From: Roseiarcus sp963806935
GTDB lineage: Bacteria; Pseudomonadota; Alphaproteobacteria; Rhizobiales; Beijerinckiaceae
Assembly (NCBI GenBank): GCA_963806935.1
Contig: CAWEAT010000011.1
Span: 62,001-126,000 of the forward strand
Reading direction: 5' to 3'
DNA: 64,000 nucleotides
In this document: positions 50,429-59,845 of the stretch, one piece after another
Position numbering within the stretch: position 1 is the stretch's first letter
Layout: the number at the start of each line of letters is the position of its first letter
Position numbers and translations under genes: made by a program
Notes under the pieces: generated by a model
Told to the model about the DNA's origin: nothing
Seen by the model: only the letters and a program-made list of their open reading frames with translations
Databases searched by the model: none

Positions 50429-50652
50429 GGCTTGACTCAACCTCTGGGAAACAGGCCGGCGATCGTGAAAGGGCGGGCCGCCGATAGGCCTAGCGCCCTC
50501 GATGGCGATCGCGTCACGGCGGAGAAGCTGAGGAAGGGACGATGCCGCCCCTCGCGCGCCGAGTTGCAGAAACGTAGCATTCAGATTTACCATTCACAAT
50601 CAGGGAGGGCGGCGAGGTCGCGCGGGGATGCGGGGCCGAACTGGAGGTGGCC

Positions 50653-51482
50653 ATGCCGACGGTCTTTATGCGCCGCGGCGGTTTCACGTGTTCCTGTCTC
50701 CTCGTGGGACTGCAGTTTCTGACCGGCCCGACTGCGCCGCGGCCTTTGGCGCCGAGTACGGGGCGTGCAAATTCTTCAGCGAGCTGCCGGACGATTGCGC
50801 CGGCGCGGCGCTGCGAAAATTCGACAATTTGCGCAACTATCGCTACGAGGAGATCGATCTCTTCGCCAGGGACCCGCTGAAGAAAGTGCTGTACGTCAGC
50901 ACTTACAATACGACCGGCCAGAATGCCGGCGAAGACACCCGCAATTCGGCGCCAAAGGCGATCGCGCAAAGCGTCGACTCGAAACGGGTCGCGAAACAAT
51001 TCCAGGCGCTTTCGGCCGCGATCAGTCCGCCGCGCTACTGGACGCTTGATTGGCTTTCGGACAGGGTCGGCGAGGTAAGAAATTTCGGCGGTCTCGACGC
51101 GGCGTGGATGGGAAATAGCCTGGCGCCGAGAGTCGCCGCAGCCAGCAAGTCGAGCGCCTTGGCCTATCGCAGCGTGCTGGTGGCGCGAACGGCGGTCGAG
51201 GGCTTCAAGAAAGGATCGCAGGTCTATCTTCTCGACGATCCCAAGGGCAGAACCTGGATCATGGTCGCCTACACCGACAAGGACAGTCCCGGCCTGACGA
51301 TCGACAAGCTCGACTCGCTCGGCGACGTTTTGAAACTGCCCCAGGGCTGGAAATTCCGCACCGAGAAGCTCGATAAGGACCTGATCCTGGAGCCGAAGGC
51401 CGGTTTCACTCCTGTGACGCAGGACGACTTGGAGGACATCTACCATCTGACTGGCCCGAGGCAGAGCAATTTCGTGCCGTGA
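50653..51482 (+). CDS. Secreted protein of unknown function, probable frameshift after the signal peptide
   Basis: The long frame to 51482 encodes a soluble domain (GAEYGACKFFSELPDDCAGA, YRYEEIDLFARDPLKKVLYV, YWTLDWLSDRVGEVRNFGGLD, VYLLDDPKGRTWIMVAYTDKD, LPQGWKFRTEKLDKDL) that looks real. Its own start region lacks a signal sequence, whereas an overlapping frame from an ATG at 50653, with GGAGG five bases upstream, supplies one (GGFTCSCLLVGLQFLTGPTA). A frame change near 50740 would join them to about 276 residues. I recognise no named family. Confidence 0.6.
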
Positions 51483-51580
51483 TCTCGGGCTCCCGAAGCC
51501 GAGGAGCGCGCCGCGTCATACCCAATTAAGTTCCTGTCGGCGGCGTCCCGCCGGACCGAGAGGAGCGGCGAGGCGCGAAG

Positions 51581-52255
51581 ATGACCGCGGGCGCGAGGGC
51601 ATGGCTTTGGCTCGTCGCGGTCGCGCTGGTCATGGGCGCGCTCATTTTCGCAGCGGCCGGCGATTTCCGCTTCTGGCAGGCGTGGGCGTTTCTGGCCGTG
51701 TTCTTCGGCGCCTCAGCGCTGGTGACACAATATTTGATCGTCAATGATCTCGCCCTGCTCGAGCGCCGCATCAAGGGCGGGCCAACCGAAGAGACAGAGC
51801 CGACGCAAAGGCTGATCATGGCCTTCATGTCGATCGGCTTCGTTGCGCTCATTGTCGTTCCCGGGCTCGATCACCGCTTTGGCTGGTCGCAGGCGCCCGT
51901 AATTGTCGCCCTCTCCGGCGACGCGTTGATCGCCGTCGGGTTCTTCGTCGTCTTCCTCGTCTTCAGACAGAACTCGTTTGCTTCGTCGACGATCCGAGTC
52001 GCCGAGGGCCAGGCTCTGGTGTCGACCGGGCCCTACGCCATCGTCCGTCATCCGATGTACGCGGGCGCGCTCATCTATCTGGTCGGGACGCCGCTCGCGC
52101 TCGGCTCCTATTGGGGGCTCGCGGTGCTGGCGCTGATGGTTCCGATACTGATCTGGCGTCTGGTGGATGAGGAACGCGTCCTCGAGCAGCGCCTGCCCGG
52201 CTATTCCGAGTACAAGCGGGAGGTCCGTTACCGGTTGCTGCCCGGCGTTTTCTGA
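51581..52255 (+). CDS. Isoprenylcysteine carboxyl methyltransferase-family membrane protein
   Basis: Integral membrane protein of 224 residues with five or so helices. The C-terminal conserved block VSTGPYAIVRHPMYAGALIYL, followed by DEERVLEQRLPGYSEYKREVRYRLLPGVF, is the signature of the ICMT/phospholipid methyltransferase family, where it binds S-adenosylmethionine. Bacterial members methylate unknown lipids or proteins. It stands between a secreted protein and a dienelactone hydrolase on the same strand, without obvious linkage. Confidence 0.85.
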   Translation: MTAGARAWLWLVAVALVMGALIFAAAGDFRFWQAWAFLAVFFGASALVTQYLIVNDLALLERRIKGGPTEETEPTQRLIMAFMSIGFVALIVVPGLDHRFGWSQAPVIVALSGDALIAVGFFVVFLVFRQNSFASSTIRVAEGQALVSTGPYAIVRHPMYAGALIYLVGTPLALGSYWGLAVLALMVPILIWRLVDEERVLEQRLPGYSEYKREVRYRLLPGVF

Positions 52256-52385
52256 CGACCGCCGCATCTGGCAATCAATTCTCCGAGAGTTCCCCGCGGT
52301 TGACATAATGGCGGCATTCCCCTGTCTCATTCTGTCGGGAGCGGAAGCGGGGGGCGCCCAAGTTTGACGGTACTCCGAGGGATTC

Positions 52386-53276
52386 ATGGAGCGAAAAAAG
52401 GCGTCGGACTTTCCCCAGGAACTTCTGAACATCCTCGACGCCTATGTGCACGGCGGAATAACCCGCCGCGCGTTCCTCGATCGGGCCCAGAAGTACGCTA
52501 CCCACGGCGTCAGCGCGGCGGCGCTGTTCGAGATGCTGAGGCCAAATTACGCGTGGGCGATCCAGGTCAAGCCCGACGACAGCCGGATCGTCGCCAAATT
52601 CGTGACCATCCCCTCCCCGGAGGGCAACGGCAGCATCAAGGGCTATCTGGTCCGGCCCGCCAACGCCGATAAACTGCCGGCGGTCTTGGTGGTGCACGAA
52701 AATCGTGGGCTCAACCCGTATATCGAAGATGTGGCCCGGCGTCTGGCGCTCGCCAATTTCATCGCCTTCGCCCCCGACGGCCTGACCTCGGTCGGCGGCT
52801 ATCCCGGCGACGACGAAAAGGGCGCCGAGCTTTTTCGCCGGGTCGATCCGGTCAAGATGCAGGAGGATTTCGCCGCGGCGGGGCGGTGGCTCAAAGCCCT
52901 GCCCGATTCGACCGGCAAGCTTGGCGCGGTCGGTTTTTGTTTCGGCGGCGGCGTCGTCAACGAACTCGCCGTGCGCATGGGTCCCGACCTCGGCGCCGCC
53001 GTGCCGTTCTATGGATTGCAGCCGGATGCCGCCGACGCGAAGAAGATCAAGGCGCCGATCAACGCGCAGTACGGCGAACTCGATCAGCGCATCACCAGCG
53101 GCTGGCCGGCCTTCGACGCCGCCCTCACTGAAGCGGGCGTTCCGCATGAGGGCCATGTCTACAAGGGCGCCAACCACGGCTTCCACAACGACACGACGCC
53201 GCGCTACGATCGGACGGCCGCCGAGGAAGCCTGGAAGCGGACGATCGATTGGCTCAACAAATATTTGCACGCCTGA
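52386..53276 (+). CDS. Dienelactone hydrolase family protein (YghX-like)
   Basis: Alpha/beta hydrolase of 296 residues. The N-terminal helix region has GGITRRAFLDRAQKYATHGV, a twin-Arg-like RR but without a hydrophobic core, so probably not exported. Catalytic residues: the nucleophilic Cys in VGFCFGGGVV, an Asp in YGELDQRITSG, and the His in YKGANHGFHNDTTPRYD; VVHENRGLNPYIEDVARRLAL supplies the oxyanion hole. The NHGFHNDTTPRYD form is typical of YghX-like members with unknown substrate. Confidence 0.88.
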   Translation: MERKKASDFPQELLNILDAYVHGGITRRAFLDRAQKYATHGVSAAALFEMLRPNYAWAIQVKPDDSRIVAKFVTIPSPEGNGSIKGYLVRPANADKLPAVLVVHENRGLNPYIEDVARRLALANFIAFAPDGLTSVGGYPGDDEKGAELFRRVDPVKMQEDFAAAGRWLKALPDSTGKLGAVGFCFGGGVVNELAVRMGPDLGAAVPFYGLQPDAADAKKIKAPINAQYGELDQRITSGWPAFDAALTEAGVPHEGHVYKGANHGFHNDTTPRYDRTAAEEAWKRTIDWLNKYLHA

Positions 53277-53307
53277 GGGCTGGCCGAGCTCGAGCTGGCG
53301 AAGCGAC

Positions 53308-54040
53308 GTGACCGGATATTTCTCGCCCGGCGCGACCGGCGTCATCGGCAGGCGGCTCGTGCCGCTACTCCGCTCCGCCGGTCATACGGTCTGGGGAACG
53401 ACGCGTTCGTGGGACAAGGCCGCGTCTCTCCGGGACATGGGCGCCGAACCGGTAGTCGTGGACGTCTTCGACGCCGAAGCGCTGGCAAGGGCCGTCCTCG
53501 AGGCAAAGCCGGAGATCGTCATTCACCAGTTGACCGACCTTGCCGACGTTCGTGATCCGGCGAAAAGGTCAGCCGCGCTCGCCCGCAACGCCCGCATTCG
53601 CGACGAAGGCACCCGCAATCTGGTCGCGGCGGCTCGTCAGGCTGGCGCGCGTCGCCTGATCGCGCAGAGCATCGCCTGGGTCTATGCGCCCGGCGCCAAG
53701 CCATATCGCGAAGACCATCCGTTGGACCTGAATGCCGACGGGCCGCAGGGCATTGACCGTGCAGGGTGTCGCGTCGCTCGAGCGGCAGGTCCTCGGAGCG
53801 CCGCCGATGGAGGGCGTCGTGTTGCGTTACGGCCGGCTTTACGGCCCCGGCAGCGAAGTCGACGCGCCCCCGCCCGGCCCGGTGGTTCATATCGACGCGG
53901 CGGCCTATGCCACCGCGCTGGCGATCGGCCATGGCAAGCCGGGGATATTCAACATCGCCGACTCTGGCTCTGAGGTTTCGAGCCAAAAGGCGATCGCCGA
54001 ACTCGGCTGGCGCGCCGACTTCAGGATCGAAGGGAAATAA
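53308..54040 (+). CDS. NAD(P)-dependent epimerase/dehydratase, frameshifted
   Basis: Short-chain (extended) dehydrogenase of about 243 residues. The Rossmann motif is GATGVIGRRLVPLLRSAGH; then VVDVFDAEAL, VIHQLTDLADV, LIAQSIAWVYAPG and, in a second frame, LRYGRLYGPGSEVDAPP and HIDAAAYATALAIGHGKPGIFNI. The frames join near 53745-53760. The start is uncertain: the GTG at 53308 reads VTGYFSPGATG, but a neighbouring frame reads RIFLA just before GATG, which is the common family start, so an extra C near 53326 may hide the true N-terminus. Substrate unknown. Confidence 0.78.
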
Positions 54041-54068
54041 GCCCGGGGTTCATCGCGCTATCGTCGGA

Positions 54069-54470
54069 CTACGACCAGAACTGAGCCTCTGCGGGCTGGT
54101 CATACCGGAATTCCGCCACCTCGGTCACGAGCCCCTTGTCGAGCTTGAAAAGCAGCACCGACTTTGTGTCCGTCGTCTTTCCGTTGCGCTTGCCCGAGTT
54201 CCTGTGAAGAGCGAACACGTGATCGCCGGATGCGGCGATGGTCTGCAGCTCGGCGCGCACGGTGCCGTTGGTCTCGTGAGCGAGGCGGCCAAAAAACTCC
54301 AGGATCGCCTGGGAGCCTCGATAATTTCCCGGCAGCATCCCGGTCGGGACCGAATGCCAGATCGCATTCGGAGCAAAGAGCGTCTTCAGCGTCTCGATGT
54401 CGCCTTTTGCGAAGGCTTCGTAGCCGCGCCGAATAGCGGCGATGTTCTGGGTTTCGCTCGCTTGCGTCAT
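54069..54470 (-). CDS. SnoaL-like (NTF2 fold) protein
   Basis: Small single-domain protein of 133 residues. IAAIRRGYEAFAKGDIETLKTLFAPNAIWH is the usual opening of SnoaL-like polyketide-cyclase-fold proteins, with GNYRGSQAILEFFGRLAHET and a final beta-sheet ending in AEFRYDQPAEAQFW. Members bind small hydrophobic molecules or act as isomerases or cyclases; no partner gene points to a pathway here. It converges with the epimerase gene. Confidence 0.85.
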   Translation of the reverse strand: MTQASETQNIAAIRRGYEAFAKGDIETLKTLFAPNAIWHSVPTGMLPGNYRGSQAILEFFGRLAHETNGTVRAELQTIAASGDHVFALHRNSGKRNGKTTDTKSVLLFKLDKGLVTEVAEFRYDQPAEAQFWS

Positions 54471-54641
54471 GTCCGTTCCCTCCCCGATGTCTTAAATCAA
54501 GATTGTCTCATTAGTTGTCGGCTGGACCGAGGCCTGCCGAGAACTCACTATATCACAATCTCATTGAGGAATGAGAAGGGTCGCTCGGAAGCCGAGCCGA
54601 CTTCAGAACGGAATCAAATTGGGCCCAGCCCGGAAGCGGAA

Positions 54642-54665
54642 GGCGGCCCGTCTGCCCGGGCCGCC
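54642..54665 (-). terminator. Strong GC hairpin downstream of the PEP-CTERM gene
   Basis: GGCGGCCCG and CGGGCCGCC pair perfectly around a six-base loop, 33 bases past the stop of the minus-strand PEP-CTERM gene. On that strand the bases following are only moderately T-rich, so intrinsic termination is plausible but not certain. Confidence 0.5.
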
Positions 54666-54697
54666 CTCCTTCCCGCGGGGACGTGGGAGCGCGCCCC

Positions 54698-55582
54698 TCA
54701 GGTTGCATGAGCCCTAAAGATCGCCTTTGCGCGACGACCAAGGGGCGACAAGCCTATGCCGGCGACAGCCAGAAGCATCATTGCCCATGTTGATGGCTCC
54801 GGCACGGTCGACCCTGACAGCGTGAAGGCCGCGTTGAACGGACCCTGATGCGTGATGTCCGAGCCGACGCGCAGCCAATCCGGATCAAGCGGGTCGTTCC
54901 GTATCCAGCTCTGGAGGTCGGGGACGCCGGAAGGGAACTGCGTGCCGGGAGAAACGATCGGTCTCGGCGCCGACAACCAGAAGAAATCGCCATCGGTGAG
55001 CTCGACCTGCGGCACGAAGAAATAATGATCGGCGGGCAGGATGAACGGCGTGGTGAAGACTATGCTGAACTCAACCTCTTGTCCGGTAACGGGGCCCTCG
55101 CCGCCGGTAAACTCGCCGGGCGTGGGATTGATGCCGTTCAGGACGGAGTTCGCGGCGGTGAAGCTGGACGAAATCACGCCAGTAGTGAAGGTCAGGCCGC
55201 CGCTCGCGGAATCGCGGTCCGCGAATTCTACGTCCGAAGGTGAATTGACCCGAGTCGGAACATCGGGGGTTCGTACGGTGTCGGAATCGAACGGAAACAC
55301 GCGATAGATTTCGATCCGGACGTCCGTCACGTCGCTCAGGGACACCCCCGTCGGCAGCAAACCGGTGAAGGTCGCGCTCGTGATCGAGGTTTGTCCCAGA
55401 AGGTCAAAATCGTCCGCCAACTCGACCTCGATTTTGCCGCCGCCATCCGGCCGCGAAGCCGTCGCGATCAAGCCATCAGGATCTCCGGTGCTGAAATAGA
55501 AACTATCCGCTTTCACGGGCAGTGAAAGAAAGATACCGATCAAGGCAAGTGGAATTGCGAGTGATGTGCACGGTGTGGACAT
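54698..55582 (-). CDS. PEP-CTERM sorting-domain protein
   Basis: Exported beta-rich protein of 294 residues. Signal peptide (LAIPLALIGIFLSLPVKA), a central part rich in Asp, Thr and Gly (LADDFDLLGQTSITSATFTG), and a C-terminal PEP-CTERM signal with PEPSTWAMMLLAVAGIGL before a basic tail. I chose the ATG at 55580-55582, with GGGGAGG upstream, because it opens the signal peptide; the in-frame region above is not protein-like. The PEP motif matches that of the GDSL esterase at 22763-23770. No enzymatic motif seen. Confidence 0.82.
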   Translation of the reverse strand: MSTPCTSLAIPLALIGIFLSLPVKADSFYFSTGDPDGLIATASRPDGGGKIEVELADDFDLLGQTSITSATFTGLLPTGVSLSDVTDVRIEIYRVFPFDSDTVRTPDVPTRVNSPSDVEFADRDSASGGLTFTTGVISSSFTAANSVLNGINPTPGEFTGGEGPVTGQEVEFSIVFTTPFILPADHYFFVPQVELTDGDFFWLSAPRPIVSPGTQFPSGVPDLQSWIRNDPLDPDWLRVGSDITHQGPFNAAFTLSGSTVPEPSTWAMMLLAVAGIGLSPLGRRAKAIFRAHAT

Positions 55583-55876
55583 CCCATGCCTCCCCGGATG
55601 GCTCAGTGTTTCATGTTCCTCAGCGATCATCCTTGATCGCGTGGGTTTGCACTGCTTCACAACTCTGGGGCGTGGCGCCAGCAACAGAGCGGGTCGGCGT
55701 TCTAGGACTTTCGCGAGGTTGAGACTATTGGCTAAACTACCTATCACTTCTCCGTGAGCCCGATCGAAGTTTTGGATGGGACCAGAATTTTCCGCCGGCC
55801 TGTCGAAAGACCGGATCCTCAGTCGTCTTTGCATTGAGCGCGGCGAACGAGCCGCGCGGCTTCAAGGAGCGAACAA

Positions 55877-56224
55877 ATGGAATATCTGCTGATGATCCAT
55901 AACGACGAGAAGGCAATCGTCGGCGCGACGCCCGAGCAAAACGGCGCCCGCCTTGCGGCCTATGGCGCCTATATGAAAGCGATGGCCGACGCTGGCGTGA
56001 TCAAGAGCGGCCAAAGGCTACATCCCGCCTCGACTGCGACCACCGTTCGCGTCAAGAACGGCAAGACCTCGGTGCTCAACGGCCCCTATGCCGAGGTGAA
56101 GGAGCAGCTCGGCGGCTATTTCCTTATCGATGCGCCTGATCTTGATGCCGCGATTTCGTGGGCGGCGCGCTGCCCCGGCGCCCAGGACGGAGCGATCGAA
56201 GTCAGGCCGATCTGGCAGATGTAG
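55877..56224 (+). CDS. YciI-like (DGPF) protein, partner of the ECF sigma factor
   Basis: Dimeric ferredoxin-like-fold protein of 115 residues in the YCII/DGPF family. MEYLLMIHNDEKA opens it; LHPASTATTVRVKNGKTSVLNGPYAEVKEQLGGYFLIDA holds the DGPF-type region (here NGPY), and AARCPGAQDGAIEVRPIW ends it. Such proteins sit beside ECF42-type sigma factors in many bacteria and are thought to belong to the same response. The sigma gene starts 374 bases downstream, with a small ORF between. Confidence 0.9.
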   Translation: MEYLLMIHNDEKAIVGATPEQNGARLAAYGAYMKAMADAGVIKSGQRLHPASTATTVRVKNGKTSVLNGPYAEVKEQLGGYFLIDAPDLDAAISWAARCPGAQDGAIEVRPIWQM

Positions 56225-56257
56225 GGCGGCGGCTGGTCACGACCGGGCCAGACGGCG

Positions 56258-56452
56258 ATGAACGGGATCGAGAAACAGGCCGCGTTTTACCGCGGATATT
56301 TGATCGACGATCGCAGTCTGGCCCCGCTGACGACCGCATTGGCGGCAATTGCCGGGCTCTCGCTTCTCGTATACGCGGTCAGCGCCATCGGCGGCCCGGA
56401 GGCGAACCAGCAGATGCTGCAGGTTGCGGCGCACATGTCGCAACCTCGCTGA
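56258..56452 (+). CDS. Possible small one-helix membrane protein
   Basis: 64 codons from an ATG at 56258. The predicted product has one clear hydrophobic helix (APLTTALAAIAGLSLLVYAV) and short polar ends. It lies in the 374-base gap between the YciI-like and sigma genes on the same strand. The ribosome site is weak and no homologue is known to me, so it may be chance. Confidence 0.35.
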   Translation: MNGIEKQAAFYRGYLIDDRSLAPLTTALAAIAGLSLLVYAVSAIGGPEANQQMLQVAAHMSQPR

Positions 56453-56598
56453 GAGAGCTGGCCGTTGATCGTACAAGCGCCATTATCTCAGTTTATTACG
56501 ATCAGTTCATAATGTAGAGCGATAAGATCACCGCGTAAAGCGTCCGTCTCGGACCGACCCGTGTACGCGTTGCAGAAAAAGGCGCCTAAGTCCTTGAA

Positions 56599-57903
56599 AT
56601 GACCGACTCGGAGATAGAAACGCCGATCCAGCCAAAAGTGGGACTATCGACGGGCATCGCGCTGATCCCCGAAGCCGACGCGCACGCGGCCGCGGCCAGG
56701 GTTGCCCGCGAAAGCTACGGCAAGCTCGTAGCCTATCTTGCGGCGGCTTCGCGCGACGTGCCTGGCGCCGAGGACGCGCTCGCCGACGCCTTCGCCGCCG
56801 CGCTCGCCGTCTGGCCAGTGCAGGGCGTGCCGTTGAACCCGGAAGGCTGGCTGGCGACGGCGGCCCGGCGTCGGTTGATTGACGCCTCGCGCCGGCGCCG
56901 CCGCGCCGAAGCGGCTTCGGACGCGCTGACGCTGATCGACGCCGACCTCAAGGAGGCGGCGGAAGCGGCGGCCTCGATCCCCGACCGGCGTCTCGCGCTG
57001 ATGTTCGCCTGCGCTCATCCGGCGATTGAGGAATCCATCCGCGCGCCATTGATGCTGCAAACAATTCTTGGCCTCGACGCGGTGGCGATCGCATCGGCCT
57101 TCCTGGTCTCCCCCGCGGCCATGGGCCAGCGGCTGACCCGCGCCAAGGCGAAAATCCGCCTCGCTGGAGTGCCGTTCAAGATCCCCGAGCGTGAGGACTT
57201 GCCGGAGCGGCTCGGGGTCGCGCTCGAGGCGATCTACGCCGCTTTTTCGCATGGCTGGGCGGAAGCGTTCTCCGACGACCCCCGCGGGCGCAACCTTGCC
57301 GAGGAAGCGATCTGGCTCGGCCGCGTTGTCCTGTCTCTCACCCCGAACGAGCCCGAGGCGATGGGGCTCATGGCGCTGATGCTGTACGCCCATGCCCGGC
57401 GCGAGGCGCGCCGCGACGCAAGGGCGCGCTACGTGCCGCTGAGCGAGCAGGACACAAGCTTGTGGGACGAGGCGGCGATCGCGGAGGCGGAGGGGCTGCT
57501 GCGGTCCGCGGGTGCGCTCGGCGCTCCGGGTCGCTTCCAGCTCGAAGCAGCGGTCCAATCGGTCCACGCCGCCCGCCGGCTGACCGGAAAGACAGACTGG
57601 GACGCAATCGCTGTGCTCTACGACGCGCTCTTCCTCCTGACCGGCTCGCCGGTCGTCGGCGTCAATCGCGCGGCGGCTGTAGCGCACTCGCGCGGGGCCG
57701 CGGCGGGGCTCGAATTGCTCGACGAAGTGGGGGCTCAAGGCGGGCTCGATGGATTCGAGCCCTACTGGGTCGCCCGGGCCGACCTTTGCGCCCGAATGGG
57801 CGACGCAGACGAAGCGCGCCGCGCCTTTGCCAAAGCGATCGGCCTGCAGACCGACCCGGCCGCGCGCGCCTTTCTCATCGAGCGGCTGGCGGCGCTGGTG
57901 TGA
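56599..57903 (+). CDS. ECF sigma factor of the ECF42 type
   Basis: RNA polymerase sigma factor of 434 residues. Sigma region 2 covers YGKLVAYLAAASRDVPGAEDALADAFAAAL and PLNPEGWLATAARRRLIDASRRRRR. Region 4 covers PLMLQTILGLDAVAIASAFLVSPAAMGQRLTRAKAKIRLAG. It is followed by a long C-terminal domain (DUF6596 and TPR-like) with YAAFSHGWAEAF and RNLAEEAIWLGRVV. This layout and the neighbouring YciI-like gene define the ECF42 group. No anti-sigma gene is present; the C-terminal domain is thought to take that role. The first 30 residues before region 2 are not conserved and a later start is possible. Confidence 0.9.
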   Translation: MTDSEIETPIQPKVGLSTGIALIPEADAHAAAARVARESYGKLVAYLAAASRDVPGAEDALADAFAAALAVWPVQGVPLNPEGWLATAARRRLIDASRRRRRAEAASDALTLIDADLKEAAEAAASIPDRRLALMFACAHPAIEESIRAPLMLQTILGLDAVAIASAFLVSPAAMGQRLTRAKAKIRLAGVPFKIPEREDLPERLGVALEAIYAAFSHGWAEAFSDDPRGRNLAEEAIWLGRVVLSLTPNEPEAMGLMALMLYAHARREARRDARARYVPLSEQDTSLWDEAAIAEAEGLLRSAGALGAPGRFQLEAAVQSVHAARRLTGKTDWDAIAVLYDALFLLTGSPVVGVNRAAAVAHSRGAAAGLELLDEVGAQGGLDGFEPYWVARADLCARMGDADEARRAFAKAIGLQTDPAARAFLIERLAALV

Positions 57904-57907
57904 GGCA

Positions 57908-58456
57908 TTAGACGACGAGTCGCCAGAGACCCGGGTAGAATCGGACAAACCCGTTCGGGGCCACTTCCAGGAGAGCTCGATACGGAACCGTCGGCGCCTC
58001 GTACCAATAGGACGCGTCCCCCCGCCGTTCGTAGGTTTGCGGCAACTCGATCAGCGAAACGCTGTCGAGATCGAACCACGCGGCCGGGACGTCGGCTTTC
58101 TGACCCAGAGACAATCGTATGCGCTTGAGCTGCAGTACGTTGGTCGCGGGAGTAAATCCGTAATCAAGATCGACCAAATCGTTCAGGCTCTCGATGCGGA
58201 CGCCATCGAGGCGCCAGCCGACATCGTCGTGAAGAATTTCGTGATGAACTGCTTGGCCGCCCACAAACCCGCTTACCGTTCCGCGCGTGGCTTCCCATCG
58301 ATCGTCGACCTCCATCCGATAAGCGACCGTCGCGGGGCCGCGCTCATGGTCGAATGCGGCCGCGCCCTCGAGCATCCAGCCGCCGGCCTGCGGGCGCAAA
58401 ACCGCAGTGTCGCGGCCGGGCCGGTCAAGACGCGTCCAGATCGCAACTTCATTCAC
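57908..58456 (-). CDS. Putative glycolipid-binding domain protein
   Basis: 182 residues matching the putative glycolipid-binding family: LEGAAAFDHERGPATVAYRMEVDDRWEATRG, then DDVGWRLDGVRIESLNDLVDLDYGFTPATNVLQLKRI, where the GFTPATN motif is characteristic, and a final YEAPTVPYRALLEVAPNGFV. Function is inferred only from the family name. Its start overlaps the stop of the upstream epimerase gene by four bases. It converges with the sigma gene. Confidence 0.83.
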   Translation of the reverse strand: MNEVAIWTRLDRPGRDTAVLRPQAGGWMLEGAAAFDHERGPATVAYRMEVDDRWEATRGTVSGFVGGQAVHHEILHDDVGWRLDGVRIESLNDLVDLDYGFTPATNVLQLKRIRLSLGQKADVPAAWFDLDSVSLIELPQTYERRGDASYWYEAPTVPYRALLEVAPNGFVRFYPGLWRLVV

Positions 58457-59466
58457 GCCCGTCTTCCACCCGCCGGATAATGGGCTCCGGCAAATCTCTC
58501 GTCATGGTAGCCTTTCGCGCCGATCAGTTTCGCGAGGGGGCCGCGGATGTCGCCGGTTTCGCGCAAGCGTTCGACAATGGCGGCGAAATCCCATTTCGGC
58601 CGCCAACCGAGAGCGCGTCGGGCAAGCGCATTGTCGTAGACGCGGTCGATGCTCGGGAGCATGCGCCAGCCGCGGCGCGCATACTCGTCCTCCCACCCCG
58701 GCGCGCGCAATCTAACAACAGCAGGCGCGTCAGCGCTGAGGCGGGCGCAATCTTCGGGTTTGAATGGCGTTGTCGCGCTGACGACGTACTTGCCAAATCC
58801 AATCTCCGGCGCGTGCTCGGCCGCGGCCAGATGCGCGTCGACGACATCTTCGATCGCGACCCGGCGAAACAGATATTCGTTCGCCTTGGAATTGTCGTCG
58901 GCATAAGCGGCGCGCGCCTCCGGATCATCATCCTCCTCGGGAAAGAAGCGCGATGTCCTCAGCACGATTGTCGCGAGCCGCTCGTTGCGATGAAACAATT
59001 GGCAGAGATCCTCCGCCGCCGTCTTGGTGACGCCATAGATATTCTTGGGCGCAGGCGCGACCCGCTCGTCGATCCAAGCGGCCGGAGCGCCCGGCGGCGG
59101 CTTCAGCGCATCGCCGAAGGCGCTGGTGGTGCTGGTCATGACGAAAGCCCGGACGCGAGCCCGCGCCGCCGCCTCGAGGAGGACGAGCGTCCCCATGACG
59201 TTCGTCTCTACGAACGCCGCCCGCGAATGGGTTCCGACATGCGGCTTGTGCAGCGTCGCTGCGTGGAAGACCGTGTCGGCGCCGTCGATGCAGCGGTCGA
59301 CGCTGGCGCGGTCGGAGACCGAGCCGACCTCGTCGGTGAACGGCCCGGCGATGAGGTCAAGGCCGATGGCCGCGCGGCCGGCCGCGCGCAGAGTGCGCAT
59401 CAGCGCTTCGCCCAAATGCCCTGAACTGCCGGTGACAAGCACGGTCATTCTGCGCCGATCGGTCAA
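58453..59466 (-). CDS. NAD-dependent epimerase/dehydratase
   Basis: Extended SDR protein of 337 residues. Rossmann motif VTGSSGHLGEALMRTLRAAGR; catalytic Tyr-Lys in NIYGVTKTAAEDLC; upstream MTSTTSAFGDA with the Ser/Thr; VLRTSRFFPEEDDD follows. Start may be a TTG at 59466 with GAGGGA upstream, or the ATG at 59448. The partner glycolipid-binding gene overlaps it, hinting at sugar- or lipid-linked work. Substrate unknown. Confidence 0.85.
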   Translation of the reverse strand: MTDRRRMTVLVTGSSGHLGEALMRTLRAAGRAAIGLDLIAGPFTDEVGSVSDRASVDRCIDGADTVFHAATLHKPHVGTHSRAAFVETNVMGTLVLLEAAARARVRAFVMTSTTSAFGDALKPPPGAPAAWIDERVAPAPKNIYGVTKTAAEDLCQLFHRNERLATIVLRTSRFFPEEDDDPEARAAYADDNSKANEYLFRRVAIEDVVDAHLAAAEHAPEIGFGKYVVSATTPFKPEDCARLSADAPAVVRLRAPGWEDEYARRGWRMLPSIDRVYDNALARRALGWRPKWDFAAIVERLRETGDIRGPLAKLIGAKGYHDERFAGAHYPAGGRRA

Positions 59467-59845
59467 TATTCCCTCTGCCTTTTAGGTTGGAGAGTTCGGC
59501 GCATCAATGCGATCGGCGTGATCTGGTGCGCCCTAGGATCCTTCTGAGCCTCCGCCGCGTGCTCTCCGCCCTTCGAGTGGTCGTTTTTGCCGTGAAACCC
59601 GCCGGCGGCGCGGTGTGGACTTCGCTGCGCTCTCGTGATGCTCGGCCGCTTTCGTGTGTGCTTGATCGGGGGGTGGGCTCTCCCGTTGTCCGGGGAATTT
59701 CCCGGTTCAACACAAGTGGCCGCATAGTGTTCACAGGAAGCGAATTTGTTGTTTTTACTGAGTGGAATTCACTAGTGAGCCAGTTTTGTGGGCGCAAAGG
59801 AAATTTCTCTGGCAAAGCAGCCGGATTTGGTGCTTAATAGAACCG
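59467..59845. other. Intergenic region without a supported gene
   Basis: 379 bases between the minus-strand epimerase and a small plus-strand gene. Open frames here have unusual composition and no recognisable motif. A near palindrome (CCGGGGAATTTCCCGG) at about 59690-59705 and an AT-richer stretch around 59735-59775 are visible and could be regulatory. Confidence 0.5.

Noticed and set aside
59487..59837. 116-codon frame between the epimerase and the small gene
   Set aside because: No motif, odd composition and an overlapping antisense frame of similar length.
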